Part shown: positions 13,701 to 26,500 of the stretch, piece after piece
How positions within the stretch are numbered: the stretch's first letter is position 1
How the letters are laid out: the number at the start of each line of letters is the position of its first letter
Assembly: GCA_036768485.1 (NCBI GenBank)
Contig: JAVLUZ010000145.1
Span: forward strand, 23,787,471 to 23,851,470
DNA length: 64,000 bases
From: Mermis nigrescens
Taxonomy: Eukaryota > Nematoda > Enoplea > Mermithida > Mermithidae
Reading direction: 5' to 3'
Notes under the pieces: generated by a model
What the model was told of the DNA's origin: nothing
Databases searched by the model: none
Seen by the model: the letters and a program-made list of their open reading frames with translations, nothing else
Position numbers and translations under genes: made by a program

Positions 13701-14314
13701 AGGTACAAATATGTTTGACCTAGGCACTTATATAGATGCACAAGGCTGGGGTCGGCAGAGGAGGGGGGGTAAGATCCCAGAAATTGTGACCACTTAGTGT
13801 AGTCTTCTACGCGTTTTTTGCTAGTTTAATGATGAAAATGATCAGAGTAATTTATATAAAATGCTATTTGATAACGCCTTGTTTTTTACCCCACTTCACA
13901 GTACTCTATTTATAAAAATTAGAAATTCTCAAATTCGGTTAAATTTAATTTCAATTTTTAGACGATTTTGACGCAGTTTTTGTGACGTTTTTGGGTTAAC
14001 AGAACAAAAAATCATTAATATTAATAGGATTTTTCACATTACTGCTTTTGTCCTGAAAAATGATGCAAAAAATGTTCTGCTAGCTCGAAGTGGTCTGACA
14101 GTACCGGTCTGTCTGTCCCTTCAGGGGAGTAATACTAACTTGATTACCCTTGCATGACTGTATAAGTTGGCAGCATATAGTAATATTTGGACAATAAAAC
14201 TATGCGTCTGCTGACTGTTGTGTGCAGCATCATGATTGATGATTCTTAAAAAAGTTTTTATTATCGATTTACTAATCAATTAGTACTAATTGTCATCCAC
14301 GCTTAAGGCTTGAT

Positions 14315-14402
<88 letters not shown>

Positions 14403-16139
14403 TGATCGTACGGGGTCAGATTTTCACCCCCGATCGGGTCGGGGTCGGGGATGAGAAACCCCGGTTTTCGGGGTCGGGGTCGGGGTTGAAGATTAACAAT
14501 TAACATTGCATGATTACATACCAATTTGAAAAGGATATAAACGATACCTTCACTTGTTTGTAGAGCATACTAATAAAGCTGGTTGTTCAACATTTTATTT
14601 TCATTCCAAGTTCAAGCATGGTTTTAGCAATTTAGCATTACTTTCAATTTTAATCACTAATCGCTCTCGCTTTTTCGTATTCTTCCACAGTTTTTTTCAT
14701 AACGGTTTTCTATGGCGCACTGATTGTAGAGGAGCCAATGGCGCGAAGCGCCGGAAAATTTTCGAAATTTATACAGTTTTCATGTAGAATTTACGCCTTT
14801 TTATTGACAAACAGTTCGGAAATCATAAGTGGCGCAAAGCATCAAGAAATTCAATCATATTTTACCGCCCTAGACAATAATCGGCGGTGCTAAGCGCAGG
14901 AAAATTTTGACGTTTTTACTCTTTAAACTCAATTTATACCGCTTAAATCATACAGAACAGATAAATCTAATTGCGGCGCGAAGCGCCGAAAATTTTTTAA
15001 AATTCCTAATCCTTTTACCTTTTCTGTCCTCCTAAAAATCTCTTTCAACATGTAGAACGAGATTGTACGGCTGGGGGTCTGGGGTGACGCGCTCAAGCGC
15101 CACCAGCGAGGTCCAGAGCAGAACCCCGAAAATTTTGTAAAAAAGCACTCTAATTTTTAATTAGTAAAGTTAAAATTTTCGCAAATTGGCAAAATCTCGA
15201 TTCTGAATTAAGTCCAAAATAACTTAAAATTGATGAACACCTACACTGCACAAAACTTCTGAGCTGAAATGCGTTTTTCGACCTCTGCTAAGTATGTAGC
15301 GCAGCAACGGGTCGCAACCAATAAGTCATTGAAAGATGTATCAATGAGAATTTCGTTCTTACCATTTTCAGGCCCATTTGTGGCCTTCTTATTAACTAGT
15401 TCAGAAAACAGAAAATGCGCAAAAACACAAGAAAATTTGGCCTTTCCTTTCATTTAAAATAGAATTATGTGTCTTTGTAAAGAAAGATAAACAAAGCAGA
15501 GAATAGATAAATTGGTACGCAAACATTTTCGCACTTTTACTACTATGTTCAACAAGCATGTGCAGTTTCATTCAATGGACTAATAGTGCATTAAATCACT
15601 AAAGTGCTGCGAAGTGCTGGATTATTTTAACAGATTCAAGCTCTTAAATTCATTGGATCTGTATAACAATAAATAATAATGACTCGGCGCGAAGCGCCGG
15701 AAAATTTTGACGTTTATGCCTTTTTAAACTCAATGTTCTGGACACATTGCGCCAGAAAAATCAACGCAATTTCTGAAAAATTCTGGGGGCATGTGCCTCC
15801 ATTCCCTCCCCGGCTACGCCTGTGATTCCGCAGTAATTTCGGCGCACTTCATAATGGAAAATATGCGAACATGTATGTACGTCTTAACAACAAGGCGACC
15901 AGGCGTACTTTTTATGAAATATCGCGAGTGTCGAGTTTAACATATTAATTTTGCTGGTGAATGAATCGTCCTTGTTCCGAATTTATTTGCTATTTATACA
16001 ATTCTTCGATGTACCAACAAATAAAATGCTATATTTCACCCCCGAAAAAAGGTTCAACCCCGACTCGAAAAATCATGCCCCCGGTCGGGGGTCGGGGTTT
16101 AGGCCGGGGTTTTTCGGGGTCGGGGTCCCCGTACGATCA

Positions 16140-16216
<77 letters not shown>

Positions 16217-17428
16217 GGGCGTAGGCGGGGGGGGCGGGGGGGGGCGGCCGCTTCCTTAGCCCTAAAAAATAATTTTGGAAAGGTGAGGAATGCATGAAAA
16301 TTGGCATCATTTTATCGAAAATTCTCAAAATTTTCTGAAGCGCTTCGCGCCGTAGAATCGTTACTTTCGTTTATGTAGGCCCAAGTGCGGCCAAAAAAAC
16401 TTAATTTTTATAGCTGCTCCCCCCTTAGCCCAAAAAATAATTTTGGAAAGGTAAGGAAAATGCATGAAAATTGGCATCATTTTATCGAAAATTCTCAAAA
16501 TTTTTCGGCGCTTCGCGCCGTAGAATCACTACTTTCGCTTATGAAGGCCCGAGCGGCGGCCAAAAACTTCTAATTTTAAAGAAGCTGCTCCCCCCTTTAG
16601 CCCAAAAATAATTTTGGAAAGGAGTAAGGAAATGCATGAAAATTGGCATCATTTTATCGAAAATTCCCAAAATTTTCGGCGCTTCGCGCCGTAGAATCAT
16701 TATTTTCGTTTATTTAGGCCCAAGCGCGGCCAAAAAAACGTCATTTTTTATAGCTGCTCCACCCTTAGCCCAAAAATAATTTTGGAAAGGTAAGGAAATG
16801 CATGAAAATTGGCATCATTTTATCGAAAATTCTCAAAGTTTTTCGGCGCTTCGCGCCGTAGAATCATTATTTTCGTTTATTTAGGCCCAAGCGCGGCCGA
16901 ATAAACGTCATTTTTCATAGCTGCTCCCCCTTAGCCCAAAAATAATTTTGGAAAGGTAAGGAAATGCGTGAAAATTGGCATCATTTTATCGAAAATTCTC
17001 AAAATTTTCGGCGCTTCGCGCCGTAGAATCATTACTTTCGTTCATTTAGGCCCAAGCGCGGCCGAAAAAACGTCATTTTTTATAGCTGCTCCCCCTTAGC
17101 CCAAAAATAATTTTGGAAAGGTAAGGAAATGCGTGAAAATTGCCATCATTTTATCGAAAATTCTCAAAATTTTCGGCGCTTCACGCCGTAGAATCATTAT
17201 TTTCGTTCATTTAGGCCCAAGCGCGGCCAAAAAGACGTCATTTTTTATAGCTTATTAGGAGAAAATAAAAATTTTTCGGAAAAATTGAATGTTATGAGCT
17301 CAACGGATAGAGCATGTTCGCAAACGTCAGAAAATGCACTTTATTTGGCGCCCCGGCGACCATATCCCTAAATATAGGGTCACCAATTTTGGACCGCCCC
17401 CCCCCTTAGAAAAATCCTGCCTACGCCC

Positions 17429-17520
<92 letters not shown>

Positions 17521-18562
17521 AGGTTCCCGGCGCCAGGCGCCGGGGCCTGTAAAAACGATGAAAAATTAATGAAAATCGAACAAAATTAATCTTTTTTGCC
17601 GAATTACGCAACATAATATTTATTTATTCGCAAAAATAAGCTAAATTTCGTTAAAATTAAGCTTAGGCTACTGTTGTGTTTCGCTTCAGGTAATCTAATA
17701 ATCAAGATTTGAGTGAGCATTGAAACAATTCGATACATTCTTGAATAGCTTAGCTCAATTAACAATTTTTATTGCGAAAATAAGCACGTTTGACCGATAA
17801 TTCTTAGACAATAAAGTTTAAAATGCAAGGGACTTTCACCAGTGTCTGTAAAATTGTTTTATAAATCGATGTATGTACTTATGTACCTTAAAAAATGCTA
17901 GGGTACGGCAACTTATTTTATCATCCAGATAGAATTCGTTTGCTTTAATATATGCGATTTTTCACTAATTTCGGGCGCTGTGCGCCAAATAATAGAGCAA
18001 ATGTCTTCATTTTTGTGTGGTTTTCAATTAATTTTTTAAATATTATTTTAATTTGATTATGCATGTTCCCTAATCTTGGTAAATGATTTTTTGTCGTACA
18101 AGCATTTTTCGCCCCTATGATTTTGTTGATATTCTAGAGATAAGTTTTTCAAGCGTGTAGTTAATCTCTGGGTTACTTATTTCTCGTGCAATGTAATCGT
18201 AATCTTTTGTATTGTACTGTTTTGCTCGTCTATTTCTTTCATCGAATCAGCATAAATACTATAGAAAAGTCATATTCTGTTCAGCTTAGCTTATTGTTTT
18301 CTATGCCTAACAGCTATATTCACAATTATTTATTAATTTTTTGTTTATTTCTCTTTTATCTGCTTATTTTTAAGTCTTTAATTCATTAAAGCAATATGTA
18401 ATTGCTTACAATAGTAATACTAAGATGTTAGGTCAGTATAGAAATAATGTGGATGCTAGGTACAGCATAGTAAGTATAGGGTATATGTTTTCGTACAGGC
18501 CCCGGCCAGGCCCCGGCCCCGGCAAAAAGAGCGGCCCCGGCATGCGCGCGCGCGCGCGCGCA

Positions 18563-18647
<85 letters not shown>

Positions 18648-21600
18648 GTCAAACAGATATGTTTTGTATATCATAGTTTCCCAAGGTCGAGAGTTCAGGG
18701 GGGTGAAATCCAAAACTTTAGGACCACTAGAATTTAGAGTCTAGCCTTTTTTGCAGGTCAAATATGAAAAATGGCTAAAACTCTTGATATCAGCATGTTT
18801 AATTGTGAAAAACTGCATCTTTAACTACTTTTTGTCCTATTCTGACTAGTTTCGTCACTCTTGTGAGTAAAAAATATAAGAATTCATCGAAAATTTTGAC
18901 TTTTCAGATCATTTTAAGTTCATTCTAGGTATTTTATGGGTAAACAAAACAGAAATGTATTAGTCGGCGCGAAGCGCCGAAAAAATTTTAACATCTTCGC
19001 TGCTTTTGTACCCAAAAATCATGCAGAAAATGTTTGACAGCTCAAAATCGTCACGACAGTGATTCAAGTGTCGGACCCTTCAGGTGGGGGTAATACCCCC
19101 TCACCCCCTATGGGAATGTATGTTGTATATACATATAGTTTTGATTATCGTGCTTAGTCTGATGAGCGGATCCTAAAATAGAAACTTCAAATTTTGCGGT
19201 GGTACTCGTGTGATGCAATGTAGTTTTAACCAATAGCGTATCTAGGATTTGCCTATGGAAGCGGTATCCCAATAAAACCAGCCGAAAATGAGTCAGAAAT
19301 TTCCCCGTCACGGGCCAAATAGCCTTTTCTCGACGTTTTGTGCTGACTACTTTCATTTACAATCGCTTTACCGCAATATTTTTTCGAAAAATTTTAAAAT
19401 TTTCGACAATTTAGCTTGAAAAAACATTATTTTCTGATTTCAGCGAAAATCTGGCACGAAGCGTCAGAAAATTTGTGAATTTAATGCAAAACAACCTTTA
19501 GAAGCTTGAACTGCTACTTCATCTCCCGCATTTGCAGCATTTGACGTGGAACGTCGAAAATTTATAAATGTTATGGTTGAAAATAAAAGAACTATGCTGA
19601 AGAAGCTGTTTCTGCTCTTAAAATCGTCGTAAAAACTAGTCCATGTGCAACAATATGATTTCCGGCCGCCAAGAAAGTAATTAAAAGTCAGTAACAGGTA
19701 TTATCCGGTGCGAAGCGCCGGAAAAATATCAGAAATTGTGATCACTAACAGCTAAAAATCATTGCAAATCATATATATCCATTCTTTATCTCGCCGATTA
19801 TTTTGGGCCAGTTGGGGAAGGGCTGCCCCCTCTGCTCCCTTAAATCCGCCTTTTGTTTTAAAAACTATTATTAACGCTGAATGTGAAAGAGTTGAGCTTC
19901 GGCCGAAATTCGAAACAGTTTTTTGAAGGAAATTTATCATTTAATGTAAATAAAAAGAGCCTGACGCATACATGTAAGAGGGGGATGGGGATCCCGCACC
20001 CAAAGTCCGGCGTCTTCTGCCACTTCCGCCCTCAAGCCAGAAAATGTTTTGACCCCTCTCCCGATTTTTCGAAAAATCGGGATTTTTGGCTGTTTTTACG
20101 TGTTTTTTGGCCGTTTTAGCCGAAAATTGGAGTTTATGTACCCCCCCTGAAAATGGCCGGGGACCCCTCCCAGTATTTCGAGCCTTTACATGTATAACCT
20201 GACACGAAACGTTTGAAAATGCTGTCTATCTAAGCTTGTTAGCAATAGTTTTTTAAATACATACAGTACATATGATTTATGACTGTACTTGCTGATTTTG
20301 ACAGAAAATTTACTGTTTAATTTATAATTGATACCTAGCTGCGTAGCAACTATATGACAGTGAAAGATGCTCTTTTTAGGTATGCCAGGCGAAGCCTGAA
20401 TGCCAGCGGCAAAGTTTGCAAGAATTACTTATAAGACCCGTACAGCGATTACCGAGTGTCATTTTGTTACTTAACGGTAGAATAATGTTTTGACGTGTTA
20501 AATGCGTGTGTACTGGGGCGTACGCAGGATTTTTTTAAGAAAGGGGCGTTCGAAAAAATATTCACCCTAAATATCGGGATGTGTTCGCTGGTGCACAAAA
20601 TAAGCGAATTTTTCTAACGGTCCCCAACACGCTGTATTCATTTAGCTCGTGAAATTCTAACTTTTCGAAAAATTCAATTTTCTTTGAAAAGTGAAGTTTT
20701 TCGGCCGCTTTTGGGACAGACTAATGAAAAATGATTTTCCTACCGCGCAAAGTGCCGAAAATTTCGAAATTTTTCGGTAAAAAAGATGCCAATTTTCGTT
20801 ATTTTTCATGCATTATCTTCAGACATGCACGGCATGGAAATCCGGGAGATGGTGAAATTTTAAAATGCCTTTTTTAAGCTCAAAAAGCAGGGCGCGCGTT
20901 AAAGGCATCGTTCTCTCGGTGTTTTTGACGATGTTCTATCTTTCTGTAGCATAATAACAGAAAATTTTTAAAAAATATCACAAATTCGATTAAATTGAAT
21001 AAAATATAGTCAAAGAATTGGTGTATGGCGGAAAATTTGACACTTTAGACGAAATGGATAGCGAATAACGCTTGAAAGCGCACTTTTTATATATTTTTAT
21101 AGAAATTTTTGGAAAATCGCGAATTTCGGGTGGGTCAAAAATTTTCTGGGCTAAACCGTCTCCCCAAATCCCTCACAAGATCATGTATGCCTGTGCTCGT
21201 TTTATCGCCCATATATTGTTTTGCAGACTTACTTAAACGCACCGAAAAGGCTAATGCGGACTACCAATCGCTGCAACGCGCGATCGAAACGTTAAAAGGA
21301 GTTTTGACGTAATAGTTTAAACTAACATTTGCGTAACTGTGTAAACTACTAAGCGCCCTTAATTAATTATTTCAGCCACATTAACAAGGAGAAGGGCAGG
21401 ACTGAAGAGCAGATGACGATGTTTAATATCGTGAACGCTATCAAGAATTGTCCGGTGGGTACCATAGGTGCACAGCATGGCCGATCTTGGGAGTCAGCCG
21501 GTCTGGGGGTCAGGAATTGAGCTTTTCTGGGCCAAAATGAGCTCGAAAACTGGTATATGTAAGCGCTAGAGTCATTGCCAAAACTACGTTCCAATTTCTG

Positions 21601-23479
21601 GTCAAATTGAGTCGTTTTCTGAAAAAAATTTTCATTTTTCACCCATTTTTGACCTTCGTTTTGCCTCATTTTCCCCAAAAAATTTTTTCCCATTTTTCTA
21701 TTCTGGGGGTTAGGACTCATAGGTGGGCGGCACCAGAATTCTGGGGTGCAATGTTTTTCAAAGGTCAGAAAATAGCCTTTAAAATGGTGGTATGGTGAAA
21801 AGGCACCATTTTCCAACGTTTCTCATCGAGCACTATCCATCGGCATATAAAAATTGCTGAAAAAACACAAAAAAATTTCAAAAATTGAATTCTAGGGAGG
21901 AGGTATTTTGGTTTCTGGGGGGTTTGGATTCTCGAGGGCTGCATACCCCCCTCCCGAACCCACCTCCGCACGCCCAGGTGTGGTCGGGACCTTACCCCCA
22001 CGTGCATGTCTGGTTGGTACCTTGTTATATACAATTTTCTTTTTTTTGTTCGTTGTATGGAATAAAAGTGGATGAATAAATTAACTAATTCCTTATGAAT
22101 TTATAGAATGTTCCACACACTTACGCACATATTAGGGCTCTAAATCGTGGGAAGTTGAATTACATATAATTTTTGTCCTAAATAGGCAAAAAATGGAATC
22201 TAAAAATGGCATAAAAAGCGCAAGTTTTTGCTTTTTTCCATCTTAAAAATAATAAATAAAGTACGCCTTTTTCAATCAAAATGGATCATTTATATGTCTG
22301 AAATCTGGGCCAAAAATTCAACTAATCTAATCTAAAAGGTCTCGTCCGAATCAAATTTCGAAAATCTGGCATTAATGCTTATTACCAATGTACACAAATA
22401 TGCAAAATAGGCCGTGATATTCATTTAAATTTGAAGTACATAATGTACGCAGTGGCGGATCTAGGATTTTTCTAAGGTGGGGGCGGTATCCCAACTTATC
22501 CAAAAACAGTCAAAAATAGGTCCGGAAATCTGCCCTTAACGCGCGAAATGACGTTTTTTGGTGTTTTACATTGATACTTTTACAAGATCACTTTGACGCA
22601 ATATGTTTCAAAAAATTGTAAAATTTTCGCAATTTTGCAAAAAAATCATTAAATTTCTTTGACTTTTACAAATATCTGGCGCGTAGCGCCGGAAAATTTG
22701 CGAAATTAGGGCGGATAGACGTCTAGAAGCATGATTTACTGCTTGATTTCCTGTATTTATAGCATTTGATGCGAAACATCGAACTTTGCTATTGAAAATA
22801 GACGAAAACTATGCAAAAATAGCTGTTTCTCCTTTTAAAATTGTTTTGAAATGTACATGAACAGAAAATGGCATCCAGGTCGCCATAGAAAGTAAATAAA
22901 TGTCATTATATAAATATCATCCGGCGCGTAGAGCCGGAAAAATTTGAGAAATTATGATAAACGACGGCTAAAAATCTTGCAAATTGCATATCCATTCTTT
23001 ATCTCGCCAAATATTTTTCGCCAATGGGAGGCGGCCGCCCCCGCCCCCTTAAATCCGCGCCTGTATGTACGTTTGGCACTTTTTACTCGTATTTAATAAA
23101 TTAATTTCATTGCAAATCTCTGGTTTTTTTATAAACGTATCACGCACTTCAATACAAAGTTACTGTATTTGTTCTTATAGTCTGTCAACTTTGCAGCCCA
23201 TACTGCATTATTCTATCGCCTGAATTAGTCGTTAATATGTAAAAATCGGTTCCTGCAGCTTTCTCTGCAATCCGGCTCGGGCATCAAACTTGGGTCATTG
23301 TTTTTGTGACCTTTTGACTCAAAATTCGCATATTAATTAGCAAGCCAATAATGCGCCATTTTAAAAATATGCCCTTTTGCTTTTTTATTATTGTTATTAT
23401 TATTATTATTATTATTATTGGGCTATTATTATTAAGTAATATTATTTTTGCTATTGATTATTATTATTATTATTATCAA

Positions 23480-23518
<39 letters not shown>

Positions 23519-26500
23519 CATTCTTGTTACATATTATTATTATTAATATTATTATTATTATTACACATTATTAATAACAATATTATTATTACTATAACAT
23601 ATTATTATTATTATTACTGTAATTATTATGCACATTAATTTTTCTTTTTCGAAATAAGAAGAACTTGCTTAATGTTATTTCAAGAGTCCGAAAACTTGAC
23701 AAAAGATACCAATTTGAGAGTAACGCTAATCCACCTTTAATTAAGCTGTAATTTTGACTGCAATAATCAGAAGATACGTATGTACATACATTCATATGCA
23801 TGTTATCGAAGATACGTGTGAATGTGGCTTTTTAGGCTCATTTGTTGTCCTCTCAACGAACTCTAGTAACGTCGGTTGAAGTGACTGAATTGAGCAATGG
23901 ATTGTCGATAAAAGGGACAAATTTGACGTTCTATTTGTTTAATGATTGCTTAGAAGTTAGTCCCTCGTGCAGACGTGTAACGGCTCGAGATTTAGGTTGG
24001 GGCGTCCTCGGCCATTTTCAAGGAGTGGCCAAAAAATAGCAAAAGGACTTCTAAAAATGGCCAAAAAGTGCAAGTTTTCACCGAAAAAATGGGTGTCAAA
24101 TATTTTCTGACTTTGAAGGGGAATTGCCGACGACCGACATTTCTTATCTTCACAAAGGTGCAAAATTGAGCTTGATAGCATGAGAATATCGAAATCGTCC
24201 GGCGCTTCGCGCCAGATATAATTTCTATTGCTTATGTACATTCAGAAAACTGCTAAATTTGAGCTTAAAAGAATTTAGGAAAATATCGAAAATTTCCCGT
24301 GCAGTTTCCTACATTGCTTATACATATATTCAGTAAGTTGCTAACATTTAGCAGAAATGAATTAAAATTCCAAAAATTTCCGGCGCTCGGTATCAGGAAC
24401 AATTACTGCATTGCTGATATCAGTGTATTCAGAAAACTACAAAATTGAGCTTAATGGAGAAAAATATAGAAATGGGCTCGATCCAAGGACTTACATCTTT
24501 GTCGGAAATGAATAATATGGGCTTAAATTACGTAAGGAAGCATTGCAATGAGGGAGAAAAAAGAAAAAAGGCGCGGAAACCTGTTCGAAATTTTGAAGAA
24601 TTTCCAAAAAATTTTCATATTTTTTGCATGTTTTTTTCGGTTTTAATCTAAGTTTTTGCTTCTATTATGATTGGGCTAAGGCTTAGTATATCTGAAAAGT
24701 GTTTTAAGCTGCTTAGGTCGAGGTCGCTCCCGCTCAGGTCGTTGTATATGTAGATGCTTAGGTCGACGTAAATTGGGTATCTACATGATATTCTGCATTC
24801 CGCTGTTTGAATCTTCAAATATAAATCGAAATCTTCAACTCGGATGAAGAAAAATATAACAAAAAAATGAAAAAAATTTTATTTCGAGTTTTGAAATATC
24901 TTAAACATGTTTTCGCGCCTTTTTTCATCATCTGAATTAAAGATTTTAATTTAAAACACCGTAAAAACAGAGTTTTTGGCAAAAATGAAAAATGTGTGAA
25001 ATCTTGGAGAATCCCGTAGAAATGTTCTGGTGCTTCGCGTCAGATATGATTCAGCAGAAGGCTTCAAAATTGAGTTTAAACTTGTAAAAACGTTGAAAAT
25101 TTCCCATGCACGTTTTTTTGCATTGTTTATCCTCAAAAAGGCTACAAAATGCAGTTTTAAATATTAAACATGCCAAAATTTTCGCTGGATTACTCGGTCA
25201 TTATTCTTATCACTACAAGCTACAGATGTGATCCAATAAATCAAAACAGGTCGAACTATCGGTGCGCAAGGTCAAACTGTCAGGGGGTGAAAGCAGGGTT
25301 GCCAAATTGGGGTTTTCAGCCATTTTGGGGGTTTTTGAGGCCATTAGAGGCATTTTTTAGCGATTGAGATTTTCTGCGCCCATGTGCCTATGCTGAACCA
25401 TTGGTTGGGGGTTTTTTAAGCAGTTTGAGGTTAAAATTGGGGGGTTTTTGACACAAACGGTCCTGTATCCTTTTTGGGCTCAGAGAATTAGCTATATAGC
25501 CTTTTTCGGCTCAGAAAACTAGCTATGTATATAGCCTTACTAGACTCAAAAGCATAACTATATAGCCAGGCCCGTATCCAGGATCTTATTTCGGGGGGGG
25601 GCGAAAATTTTTCAGGCCAGATATCTCGAGAACCATTAGGAGATGGGCGAAAATAAAGGCAGTTTTGCGCGTATCTCGGCGAGCTCTAATACGATGATGA
25701 AGAAAAATTTTAACAAAAAAAATTTAAAAATTTTCACTTTATTTCATATCGATATGCAGCAAATTTATTATTTAGCTGATTTTTCATCCCTTAATCGACG
25801 AATTATTTCTTATCTCTTGCCTTTCTACTCAATCATTGTGCTTTACAAAGGAAAAACAATATGAATAACGAATAATTTGGCACTGAGCGCGAAAAAAATT
25901 GACATATTTTGCATGTCAAGTTCACATTTGAGCGGTTTTGAGCGGACTAGAAGACAAAAAACATATATAAACAATAAATACGGCGCGAATCCCCTCAAAA
26001 ATTTCACGTTTTCCATGTCATAACTCAAATTTGAGCTGTTTTGAGTGAGCTAAAAGGTAAAAACTATAGCTAAACAATGAATCCGGCGCACAGCGCTAGA
26101 AAAAAATTTACATGCTCTCTATGTCGAACTCAAATTTGAGAGCGATTTTAAGCGGTTTAGAAGACAAAACTATACATAAACAATCAATCCGGTGCGAAGC
26201 GCCGGAAAATTTTGAGTTTACTAGCTCAAAAGTACGCTAAAAACCTGTTTTGGCGGTGTTTCAGACGCACTTCGCCAATTTTTCAACTTTTCCTTTGGGG
26301 ACCCTTGGGAGAACCAAAAAATTTTTCCCATTGCGGGGGGGGCAGGCCCCCTTGGATACGGGCCTGTATATAGCCTTTTTGGATTAAAAATAGCTATTTA
26401 ACCCTTTTTAGAGTCGAGAAAATAGCTATACATCCATTTGAAAATCTGAAAGGACAACTATGTATATAGCGTTTCTGAGCTCACACATTATGTTTCTGAG

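Noticed and set aside
15951..16328. Frames with long IYIYIY stretches (also 17327-17614, 18425-18713)
   Set aside because: Translations of (TA)n microsatellites.
16250..17258. CRISPR-like regular array
   Set aside because: The ~168-bp units are repeated in full, with no short repeat plus unique spacer pattern, and the context is an animal genome.
23351..23638. Tyr/Ile-rich 95-codon frame
   Set aside because: Translation of the (TTA)n repeat.
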